A DNA stretch of 6,081 bases. Origin: Treponema sp. (GTDB lineage Bacteria > Spirochaetota > Spirochaetia > Treponematales > Breznakiellaceae). Location of the stretch: NCBI GenBank assembly GCA_009776715.1, contig WRNF01000124.1, positions 100-6,180 of the forward strand, read 5' to 3'. The position numbers and the translations under genes are program-made. The notes under the pieces are model-generated. The model was not told the DNA's origin. It did not search any database and was given only the letters and a program-made list of their open reading frames with translations. This document shows positions 1 through 5,427 of this stretch, piece after piece (position 1 is the stretch's first letter; each line of letters opens with the position of its first letter).

Positions 1-1992
1 GCGACTCTTAAGCTGTACACCCTGGACGGGGAGGAAACAGGCGAGACGATAGACCTGGCCGAAACAGAAACGGCCTGCGAGGGGATTCTTGTTTTGGACT
101 CCGGTTTTTATTACGCCGGCGTCGTGGTTGAGCATGAAGGCAAAATGGCGGTATGGCGTGAACTTGCCCATATTTACGATGGCGCGGTAACTGAAGCGGT
201 GTATGAGTTTAGCGTTAATGATTTTATCTACTCCGCCGCCGGCGCCATAATGCAGTTCAGTTTTTCGCTTGCCTATGAGTATGTGTATCCGATAGATCAG
301 GACGCGAAAACGATTAATGTCATCGTGCCTCCCGGTACGGACACAAGCGCCCTGAAAGCGACTGTAAGCTATACCGGAGCGATGCTAACGCCCGGACAGG
401 GGGAGGCGGCGGACTTTAGCGTCCCTGTCACCTACACGGTACATACCGGCGACATTGAGGAAAGTTATACGGTAACCGTGACGGACATCATAGACACAAT
501 TGAAGTGCTGGCCGATTATCTGGCCTATTGCGGCGGAATAGAAAATGACGAACCTGTTGCCGTTAAGTTTGGCGCAAGCCTGACTGAAAACACCTGGCTG
601 GATCTGCTGGATACCATCGCCTTGGCGGAAGATAAGCTGATTGACCTTGACCTTTCCGCCTGTACCCCCGGAAACGATACCGGCGGCCTGCGCTCTGACG
701 GCACTTTCGACCCCATGTGGGACATTGAAACAGGCAAGGCAAATATCAAAAAGTTCATTTTACCTGACGCGGCAACGGTTATTTTGGATGGGTATTATGA
801 CCCTGAAACACATTATTTTGCATTTAGGTATTTTACTGGTCTTGAAGCGGTTACCGGCAGGGATGTTAACTACATTGGTGAAATGGCTTTTTACGGTAAT
901 CCTTGGCAAAGTTATACCTGTTCTGCTCTTGAGGAAGCGGATTTTCCAGAGGCAATAACTTTAGGTTTTCAAGCCTTCTATTATTGTGAAAATCTTGTGA
1001 AAATAAATTTCCCAAAAGTAGTGACTATAGGAGAATCGGCTTTTCATTATAATAATGCCCTTACGGAAGTGAATTTTCCAGAAGCGATAACCATCGGTGA
1101 TTGGGCCTTCCTTTACTGCATTTCTCTTGCCGAGGTGAGCTTTCCGAAAGTGGTAACTATTGGTAATTCTGCCTTGGCTAGATGCGCCCTGGAGGAGGTG
1201 AGCTTTCCGAAGGTGGTAACTATTGATATTGCTTCCTTCGCATATTGTTCATCTCTTGCCACAGTGATCTTTCCAATGGCGGAAATTATTAATGATGGGG
1301 CTTTCACTAGCTGTACTACTCTCTCCGACTTGAACTTTCCGGAAGTGGTAACTATTTGTAATTCTGCCTTCGCGGTATGCACGGCGCTCACCAGTGTGAA
1401 TTTTCCTAAGGTAATAACTATTGATGAAAGGGCTTTTGAATTGTGTACTAACCTTACCAATGCAAATTTTCCTAAAGCAGAAACTATCGGAGAAATGTCT
1501 TTCCATAATTGCGCTCTGGTTGACGTGAATTTCCCGAAAGTGGTGACTATTGGTTTTTGGGCATTTTACTGTTCCGCATTCGTCAATGTCAGCTTTCCGG
1601 AAGTGATAACAATTGGCAATGAAGCTTTTGAATACTGTATTAATCTCACCGACATAAACCTACCAAAGGTTGAAGGTATCGGTAATTATTCATTCTTGCG
1701 CTGTACCAGCCTCACTAATTTATATATTCCCAGTGTAAAGGAACTCGGAGACTATGTCTTTCAGAATACCGGAGCCCAGGCCCTGAACATTACTATGGGA
1801 CCCGCAGCCCCAACATTTGGTTCTTCTTTATTTAGGTTTTATATGTTTATGGGCACTCCTCCCCCTGAACAAGATACCGCCGGTAAAAATGTTACCGTTT
1901 ATGTTCCCGATCCGGCTACGTATGACACTGTGTGGCAGAATAAATTCAAAGAGGATCCCGGTATCGTACTTACCGTTAAGGCCATTGAGTAA
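1..1992 (+). CDS. BspA-like leucine-rich-repeat surface protein, C-terminal 663 residues (5' end outside window)
   Basis: Frame 1 is open from the first base, so this is a partial gene; the TTG at 94 is internal and not a credible start. Order of parts, numbering from the first visible codon: residues 1-80 resemble the tail of a Treponema-style adhesin module (Leu-Val-Leu-Asp-Ser-Gly-Phe-Tyr-Tyr, then a HIYDG/TEA motif); about 84-161 look like a DUF5018/cadherin-like beta domain ending in YTVTVTD; about 162-310 form a linker with LIDLDLSAC and FILPDAA motifs; 314-595 hold thirteen LRR_5-type repeats with consensus NFPKVVTIGxxAFxxCxxL; the remainder is a short tail (VTVYVPDPATYD) closing in VKAIE. 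Such proteins are usually exported and bind host or partner surfaces; that role is family knowledge, and the signal peptide lies outside the window. Several antisense frames stay open across the repeats only because the repeats are similar to each other. Family assignment is firm, function is not. Confidence 0.9.
   Translation, partial: ATLKLYTLDGEETGETIDLAETETACEGILVLDSGFYYAGVVVEHEGKMAVWRELAHIYDGAVTEAVYEFSVNDFIYSAAGAIMQFSFSLAYEYVYPIDQDAKTINVIVPPGTDTSALKATVSYTGAMLTPGQGEAADFSVPVTYTVHTGDIEESYTVTVTDIIDTIEVLADYLAYCGGIENDEPVAVKFGASLTENTWLDLLDTIALAEDKLIDLDLSACTPGNDTGGLRSDGTFDPMWDIETGKANIKKFILPDAATVILDGYYDPETHYFAFRYFTGLEAVTGRDVNYIGEMAFYGNPWQSYTCSALEEADFPEAITLGFQAFYYCENLVKINFPKVVTIGESAFHYNNALTEVNFPEAITIGDWAFLYCISLAEVSFPKVVTIGNSALARCALEEVSFPKVVTIDIASFAYCSSLATVIFPMAEIINDGAFTSCTTLSDLNFPEVVTICNSAFAVCTALTSVNFPKVITIDERAFELCTNLTNANFPKAETIGEMSFHNCALVDVNFPKVVTIGFWAFYCSAFVNVSFPEVITIGNEAFEYCINLTDINLPKVEGIGNYSFLRCTSLTNLYIPSVKELGDYVFQNTGAQALNITMGPAAPTFGSSLFRFYMFMGTPPPEQDTAGKNVTVYVPDPATYDTVWQNKFKEDPGIVLTVKAIE
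940..1785 (+). repeat. Tandem array of 13 leucine-rich repeat units (66-nt period)
   Basis: Thirteen units begin with (N/S/D/I)-(F/L/I)-P-(K/E/M/S) and carry a conserved TIG turn and an AF or SF pair, spaced 22 residues (66 nt) apart. Units 4, 9 and 10 have 21 residues because one residue is missing just before the conserved Leu position. A Cys near position 16 of the unit recurs in most copies. At DNA level the stretch coding F-P-K-V-V-T-I is strongly conserved between units (for example around 1021, 1141, 1201 and 1531), so the array could change copy number by slippage or recombination. The last unit (from 1723) is the most divergent and acts as a cap. Confidence 0.9.
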
Positions 1993-1999
1993 TAAAAAT

Positions 2000-2016
2000 A
2001 TGGTGACAGACACCAT
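2000..2016. repeat. Perfect 6-bp palindrome with 5-nt loop after the LRR gene
   Basis: ATGGTG at 2000-2005 pairs with CACCAT at 2011-2016 around the loop ACAGA. It starts eight bases after the LRR stop codon. No T-run follows directly, so a simple intrinsic terminator is doubtful. Its form (GGTG, CAGA, CACC core) recalls short dispersed palindromes of the REP/RAYT type, but that is only a resemblance from memory. Confidence 0.5.
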
Positions 2017-2077
2017 TGTAACGGGTTTTGTCTCTTGCTGCGATTTACAATGTGTGGTATTGTTTTGACATGACGGC

Positions 2078-2098
2078 TTACGGTTACAATAACGGTAA
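2078..2098. repeat. Quasi-palindrome upstream of the lipoprotein gene
   Basis: TTACGGTTA (2078-2086) and TAACGGTAA (2090-2098) form a 9-bp stem with one central G/G mismatch and a 3-nt loop. It ends 19 bases before the lipoprotein Shine-Dalgarno. A TTGACA hexamer lies at 2065-2070, but the hexamer 17 bases downstream (AATAAC, 2088-2093) is a poor -10, so a promoter here is only possible. The element could be a 5'-UTR hairpin, an operator, or a remnant of a dispersed repeat. Confidence 0.4.
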
Positions 2099-2117
2099 TC
2101 AAATAACCGGTATCAAC

Positions 2118-2123
2118 AAGGAG
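2118..2123 (+). promoter_or_regulatory. Shine-Dalgarno AAGGAG that points to a non-ATG start
   Basis: AAGGAG is the only strong ribosome-binding site near the lipoprotein gene. Downstream of it come TTC and three consecutive ATT codons at 2127, 2130 and 2133; spacing is 6 nt to the second and 9 nt to the third. No ATG, GTG or TTG occurs in the frame at a usable distance, so it decides the start as ATT or marks a mutated start codon. Confidence 0.6.
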
Positions 2124-2129
2124 TTCATT

Positions 2130-2513
2130 ATTATTAACAAACTAAAATATTTCAGTACAATTATTTTCATGGCAGTAACCGCCATAGTGTTTTCCTCCTG
2201 TTCTTTTGAAAAAATCGGGGGGACAATTATCGTAAAAAACGGTTCGGGAACAGAATCGTATTATGTCAGGGTGTTTTTAAAAAATGTTCCCGATAATGCG
2301 TCTACCATTGCGAATTTGTCTAAATTTCCGGGCGAATGGTATGGACAAGTGGCCCCTCTGGCACCTGGTGAAAAATACGAAACCGGTCGTGACGGTGATG
2401 ATTTCAATTTTGTCGTGTATTGGGGGACAGCCCTTGATGCGGATTCGGTTTCCCGTATAGAGGGCAGAATAAGCGGGGGTGTAACCAAGACATTCGTTTT
2501 ACCTTATCCCTAA
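2130..2513 (+). CDS. Small lipoprotein of unknown function, probable ATT start
   Basis: With the start at 2130 the product has 127 residues. Its first 24 form a textbook lipoprotein signal: a basic n-region with two Lys (NKLKYF), a hydrophobic core (TIIFMAVTAIV), then FSSC with Cys24 (codon 2199-2201) as lipidation site; Phe at -3 is atypical but tolerated in the relaxed spirochaetal lipobox. The mature 104 residues start CSFEKIGGTIIVKNGSG and look beta-rich, ending in TKTFVLPYP; I recognise no named domain. It is presumably membrane-anchored by lipid. Alternative starts: ATG at 2070 adds 20 residues before the signal and has no Shine-Dalgarno; ATG at 2169 leaves only ten residues before the Cys, too few for a signal peptide. 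It lies 137 bases after the LRR gene in the same direction and ends four bases before the ptsI relic on the other strand. The gene is likely real; the start is uncertain. Confidence 0.75.
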   Translation: MINKLKYFSTIIFMAVTAIVFSSCSFEKIGGTIIVKNGSGTESYYVRVFLKNVPDNASTIANLSKFPGEWYGQVAPLAPGEKYETGRDGDDFNFVVYWGTALDADSVSRIEGRISGGVTKTFVLPYP

Positions 2514-2517
2514 TCCC

Positions 2518-2646
2518 CATCTCGCGGATAAGTTTGCGCAGGGGCAGTATCGCCGGGGGAGATACGTAACGTTCGTCAAAACCCATGTTGATGAAGGTTT
2601 CCGTTGGTTCCCTGTCGGCGCCGAGTTCCCCGCAGATGCCGATTTG
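2518..2646 (-). pseudogene. Relic of the 3' end of ptsI (43 codons)
   Basis: Read on the minus strand this encodes a near copy of the PtsI C-terminus, from IGICGELGADRE through MGFDE to VSPPAILPLRKLIREM. It aligns without gaps to the true ptsI at 5440-5568: by hand I count about 20 mismatches in 129 columns (about 84% identity) and only about six or seven amino-acid changes, including Leu to Pro after GADRE. The first 33 bases on the plus-strand side (2518-2550) are identical. Similarity stops abruptly at both ends: upstream a TGA closes the frame four codons before it, and after IREM the reading frame runs into unrelated DNA instead of the native SAE-stop. There is no start and no catalytic core beyond the Cys loop, so it cannot make enzyme I. 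The low ratio of protein to DNA change suggests the source copy diverged under selection before it was stranded here. Confidence 0.88.
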
Positions 2647-2699
2647 TCTTTTTCAACAACTGTACACGGTAATGGAAAATAACACATAATTCTATCCTG

Positions 2700-2706
2700 A
2701 AAGGAG
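2700..2706 (+). promoter_or_regulatory. Strong Shine-Dalgarno of the DUF3788 gene
   Basis: AAAGGAG lies six bases before the ATG at 2713 and fixes that start. A possible weak promoter upstream is TGTACA (2661-2666) with CATAAT (2685-2690), 18-bp spacing; the -35 match is poor, so I do not call it. Confidence 0.7.
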
Positions 2707-2712
2707 AATTTT

Positions 2713-3129
2713 ATGGATCAAAAAATATTAACAGACCCAATGGTAAAACCGGAAAATGATGTACTGGAAAAAAACCTGGGTAAAAATTACAGCAGATTCA
2801 TGGAATTTGCCGGTAAAATAGATGCTTTGAATTTGGTTCTTGAATGGCATTATTACAATGACGGAAAATCATGGCTCGGTAAAGTATAAAAAAAAAACAA
2901 GAATCTTTGCTGGCTGTCCGTCTGGAACACGGGATTTAAATTAACGTTTTATTTTACGGAAAAAACAATAAATGGCATATATGAACTGGATATTGATGAT
3001 GAAATCAAAGATATGCCAAAAAATACAAAACCGGCGGGAAAATTAATTCCGGTATCATTCCTAATTAAAAACCGGAAGAAATTGAATGATGCATTAAAAA
3101 TACTGGAATATAAAATGCAGTTGTCTTGA
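2713..3129 (+). pseudogene. DUF3788-family protein interrupted by an in-frame TAA
   Basis: From ATG 2713 the frame reads MDQKILTDPMVKPENDVLEK, then WHYYNDGKSWLGKV, and stops at TAA 2887-2889 after 58 residues. The same frame then continues for 79 codons with KKNKNLCWLSVWNTGFKLT, FYFTEKTINGIYELDIDDEI, KPAGKLIP and a final LEYKMQLS before TGA at 3127. Both halves together give about 138 residues and match from memory the DUF3788 layout: N-terminal LTD/P-T start, YYNDGKSW, a Lys-rich turn, WLSVW, TFYFTEK and GKLIP. Only one codon is wrong: a TAT or TAC to TAA change would do it, and no frameshift is needed. The stop abuts an A10 tract (2888-2897), but slippage there cannot remove a TAA that is read first. 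Function of the family is not established. The 48 bases between its end and the converging ATPase gene hold only a weak A/T hairpin. Confidence 0.85.
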
Positions 3130-3177
3130 GCATGGTAAGCGGAAATAATTTTTATTATCGTCCATGTATGGTTACAC

Positions 3178-4410
3178 TCACCTCTTTGGATTCCTGTCCA
3201 AAAGCCAATCAATCAAATACATCTGAATAATTCCGTCGTGATTGGCTCTGGACGGAATATCGTCAAGGGTTAAAAGATATTTGGGGTGATTGTCATTTAT
3301 TTTACGTAAACTTGACAATTCCCGTGCCAGTGTATCAGGGTCAAGAACAGAAGCTGCAACCTGGTAATAACCTGTTCCATCTGCACCATGAACACCGGAG
3401 ACTACAAAATCAACTTCTGCTTCATCCAGTTTACCGGTACTTACACGGCAGCCCCGGCGAAGTAATTCCAGGTAAACAATATTTTCAAGCTGGTGTCCCA
3501 AATCCGGCGACGATGATTCCAGCAGCATATTTCTGATACCTGTATCCACTATATAATATTTGCCAAGAGTTTTTAAATGCTGTCTTCCTTTTATGTCATA
3601 TCGGCCTGTATAATAAAAGATGAAACTGTCAGTAAGGTTCCGTAAATACATATCAACTGTGTTAACCGATATTTTTCTGCCGGATGATTTAAGAGTATCG
3701 CATATTTTTTTTGCCGAAATCGGGCTCCCTACGGAATGGCTCAAAAATTTAATGATATTTTCCAACAGGCTGATATCGGTAGATCCTGTACGTTTTGCAA
3801 CATCTTTCAGTAAAATCGTACTGTAGATACCGTCAATATAGGTTCTGGTTAAACCTTCATCAGCACCCAGAATTGCCGCATAGGGAAAAGAGCCGAAACG
3901 TATATAATCATTCAAAATTAATCTGAAATCAGGCGCGTTATTACCGGAATGTCCTGACAATTTTAAATATTCTGCAAAGGAAAGGGGCAGCATATTTATT
4001 TCAATATATCTTCCGGAAAGCAAGGTAGCCAATTCGCCCGAAAGCAGATAAGCGTTAGAGCCAGTAACATATAAATCCACATTTTTTTTAATGAATAATC
4101 CGTCAATTGCTTTTTCAAAACCAATACATTGCTGTACTTCATCAATAAAAATATATGTGCACTTGTTTTTAGACAGGTTTTTTTTTATATACTCATAAAG
4201 GGAATGATGGTTTAACAGGTCTTCAAATTCCGGATCTTCCAGGTTAATGAAAATTATTTGATCTTCATTGACACCGGAGTCTTTTAACCTTTTAATGAAT
4301 TGCATCAGGAGTGTTGATTTTCCGCAGCGTCTTACCCCTGAAATGACCTTGATAAGCTGCTTTTCACGCCAGGCTTCCAATTTTGCAAGATATTCTTCTC
4401 TTTGAACCAT
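3178..4410 (-). CDS. AAA-fold ATPase of the AAA_14/DUF4143 family
   Basis: The 410-residue product is of normal family length and complete. Residues 25-33 (GVRRCGKST) are the Walker A P-loop, 86-91 (YIFIDE) the Walker B, and 116-120 (TGSNA) with GR at 133-134 the sensor/arginine region; FAEYLKL follows at 145-151. The middle (about 205-265) resembles the winged-helix part, and the C-terminal DUF4143 region, of restriction-nuclease-like fold, shows GHQLENIVYLELLRRG (305-320), E332-V-D334-F and then QVA at 350-352, where nuclease relatives often have E-V-K; catalytic activity is therefore unlikely. Family members are abundant in bacteria and archaea, often in many copies per genome, with no settled role. 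The start at 4410 fits the GVRR P-loop spacing and a promoter that would begin transcription at this ATG. The gene converges with DUF3788 and faces away from the DUF4143 relic and the hydrolase. It is visibly A/T-rich. Confidence 0.93.
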   Translation of the reverse strand: MVQREEYLAKLEAWREKQLIKVISGVRRCGKSTLLMQFIKRLKDSGVNEDQIIFINLEDPEFEDLLNHHSLYEYIKKNLSKNKCTYIFIDEVQQCIGFEKAIDGLFIKKNVDLYVTGSNAYLLSGELATLLSGRYIEINMLPLSFAEYLKLSGHSGNNAPDFRLILNDYIRFGSFPYAAILGADEGLTRTYIDGIYSTILLKDVAKRTGSTDISLLENIIKFLSHSVGSPISAKKICDTLKSSGRKISVNTVDMYLRNLTDSFIFYYTGRYDIKGRQHLKTLGKYYIVDTGIRNMLLESSSPDLGHQLENIVYLELLRRGCRVSTGKLDEAEVDFVVSGVHGADGTGYYQVAASVLDPDTLARELSSLRKINDNHPKYLLTLDDIPSRANHDGIIQMYLIDWLLDRNPKR

Positions 4411-4416
4411 AATGTA

Positions 4417-4445
4417 AATATAGACAATTTATACGATACTGTCAA
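4417..4445 (-). promoter_or_regulatory. Sigma70-type promoter of the ATPase, predicting a leaderless mRNA
   Basis: On the minus strand TTGACA (4445-4440) is a perfect -35, followed by exactly 17 bases and TATATT (4422-4417) as -10. Only TACATT separates the -10 from the ATG at 4410, so transcription should start at or within a base or two of the A of ATG. No Shine-Dalgarno exists in this space. The spacer is bounded by an imperfect GACAAT/ACTGTC inverted repeat (4423-4443, outer arms 5 of 6 paired), a possible operator. Confidence 0.72.
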
Positions 4446-4471
4446 GTTTTTTCTGTATAGAGAAAAAACTT
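4444..4471. repeat. Perfect 11-bp inverted repeat touching the ATPase -35 box
   Basis: AAGTTTTTTCT (4444-4454) and AGAAAAAACTT (4461-4471) are exact reverse complements around the 6-base spacer GTATAG. The repeat overlaps the outer two bases of the -35 box. It could be a dimer-binding operator, an UP-like A/T tract pair, or the edge of an inserted element. As a terminator for plus-strand transcription it is weak because the stem is almost all A/T. Confidence 0.6.
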
Positions 4472-4512
4472 TAAAAAATGCCAAGTTATTATTCTGTAGT
4501 GAAAAAATCTAA

Positions 4513-4670
4513 TACCACTGTAATAATGTACCCGAATATCAAATAATCGCAGCCGGCAGTTTGCTTGGCGTAGTTTCGCTTGAAGGCGCCGGTTTTCCTT
4601 TAATGATCATCTTCCCGTTTGCTATTGGGCTGCCGAAAAAAATACCGCCGAAATTGAATTTGTTATCTTT
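4513..4670 (+). pseudogene. Relic of a second DUF4143-family ATPase, in two pieces and two frames
   Basis: Piece one (frame of 4513, best from 4519 to about 4604) reads CNNVPEYQIIAAGSLLGV followed by a less certain SLEGAGFP. The PEY-IIAAGSLLGV string is the sensor region of the GSLLG-type DUF4143 ATPases (consensus from memory: C-N-A-P-E-Y-H-I-I-A-A-G-S-L-L-G-V). Piece two (frame of 4623) reads YWAAEKNTAEIEFVIF and then stops at TAA 4671; it matches the YWxS-AEIDFVI motif in the C-terminal domain of the same family. In intact proteins these motifs lie roughly 200 residues apart, so an internal deletion of about 600 bases plus a frame change has occurred. The N-terminal half with the P-loop is missing too. 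It is not a fragment of the neighbouring intact ATPase: that gene is on the other strand and has TGSNA and EAEVDFV at the same places, a different subfamily. Identification rests on short motifs. Confidence 0.68.
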
Positions 4671-4684
4671 TAACAGGCAAAGGC

Positions 4685-4711
4685 TTGCAATAATCACGCC
4701 TGTCGTATAAA
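4685..4711 (+). promoter_or_regulatory. Possible promoter of the hydrolase gene with almost no leader
   Basis: TATAAA (4706-4711) is a good -10 and ends nine bases before the ATG at 4721, which would leave a leader of zero to about three bases. The -35 is weak: TTGCAA (4685-4690, 15-bp spacing) or the one-base-shifted CTTGCA (16-bp). No Shine-Dalgarno is visible between the -10 and the ATG, which agrees with a short-leader transcript. An ACAGGC/GCCTGT inverted repeat (4673-4678, 4698-4703) overlaps the region. Confidence 0.38.
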
Positions 4712-4720
4712 ACAACAGTA

Positions 4721-5416
4721 ATGAAAATTACCTATGTACACCACAGCGGCTTTATGATTGAGACCGGTGACTGCGTTCTGATAATCGACTGCTGCGGCCT
4801 TAAGAAAAACAGCGCGGAACTGCGCCGCTGTGAGGGGAAAAGCCTTTACGTGCTGGCGAGTCATGCCCACGGCGATCATTTTGACAAAAAAATTATGTCC
4901 TTCGATCATCTGCGGCTAAAATGGATTTTGTCAGACGACATTCGCGGAAAAATTCCCCTGAAAAAAGATCTTTGTTTTTTGGCGAAAGGGGGCGCGTACC
5001 GGGATGAAAAAGTGGCTGTCAAAGCGTTCGGGTCAACGGACGAGGGCGTGTCATTTTACATCGAAACGGGCGGGAAGAGGGTGTTTCACGCCGGGGATCT
5101 GAACAACTGGCACTGGAACGAGGAAGAAACGCCCCAAGACGCGGCCAAAAACGAAAAGGCCTTTCTTGACGAACTGGCTCTTATAGCGCGGGAGATTCCG
5201 GTTCTGGACGCCGTAATGTTTCCCGTGGATCCCCGGCTGGGAAAAGATTACACCCGGGGTGCCGAACAGTTTCTGGACAGCGTTAAAACCGGGTTGTTCA
5301 TACCGATGCATTTTTGGGACGATATTGACGCGGCAAGGGCCTTTAAGCCGAAGGCCGAAAAAAGGGGCTGCCGCTTCGCCGAGATTCGCGCCGCCGGCGA
5401 CGAATTTGAGATCTGA
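4721..5416 (+). CDS. Metallo-beta-lactamase-fold metal-dependent hydrolase
   Basis: The 231-residue protein opens with MKITYVHHSGFMIET and LIIDC, the usual first beta strands of the Lactamase_B_3/UlaG-like branch. The metal-binding motif HAHGDH is at 48-53, the FHAGD motif at 122-126 supplies the bridging Asp126, and PMHFW at 195-199 supplies the late His197, so all main metal ligands are present. Length fits a single-domain cytosolic enzyme; no signal peptide is seen. The substrate cannot be told from sequence; relatives act on phosphodiester, lactone or thioester bonds. An insert rich in Trp and acidic residues (NNWHWNEEETPQ, 128-139) directly after the GD motif probably shapes the active-site mouth. 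The ATG at 4721 is chosen because the first strand begins immediately after it; no Shine-Dalgarno is present. It converges on ptsI with an 11-base gap that holds no clear terminator. Composition is more G/C-rich than the ATPase region. Confidence 0.9.
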   Translation: MKITYVHHSGFMIETGDCVLIIDCCGLKKNSAELRRCEGKSLYVLASHAHGDHFDKKIMSFDHLRLKWILSDDIRGKIPLKKDLCFLAKGGAYRDEKVAVKAFGSTDEGVSFYIETGGKRVFHAGDLNNWHWNEEETPQDAAKNEKAFLDELALIAREIPVLDAVMFPVDPRLGKDYTRGAEQFLDSVKTGLFIPMHFWDDIDAARAFKPKAEKRGCRFAEIRAAGDEFEI

Positions 5417-5427
5417 AAAAAGGCCGG

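Noticed and set aside
1113..1506. Long antisense frames across the LRR array
   Set aside because: They are periodic copies caused by the sense-strand repeats and have no ribosome-binding site or recognisable domain.
940..1785. Regular 66-base repeats considered as a CRISPR array
   Set aside because: The repeats are coding, contiguous, in one frame and variable; there are no unique spacers between identical short repeats.
2485..2682. Plus-strand open frame giving a protein-like string with WFPVGAEFPADADLSF and ending in STTVHGNGK
   Set aside because: It has no usable start codon, and its convincing part is simply the antisense reading of the conserved ptsI Cys-loop; the same antisense frame is open over the real ptsI.
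2888..2897. A10 tract as a programmed slippage site restoring DUF3788
   Set aside because: The frame is already the same on both sides of the stop and the TAA is read before slippage could act, so a shift would break the downstream part instead.
4478..4546. Mini-ORF of 22 codons starting MPSYYSVVKK
   Set aside because: No Shine-Dalgarno, no homology I recognise, and it overlaps the ATPase relic in another frame.
4673..4703. ACAGGC/GCCTGT inverted repeat as a terminator
   Set aside because: The loop is 19 bases long and no T-run follows; it overlaps the likely hydrolase promoter.
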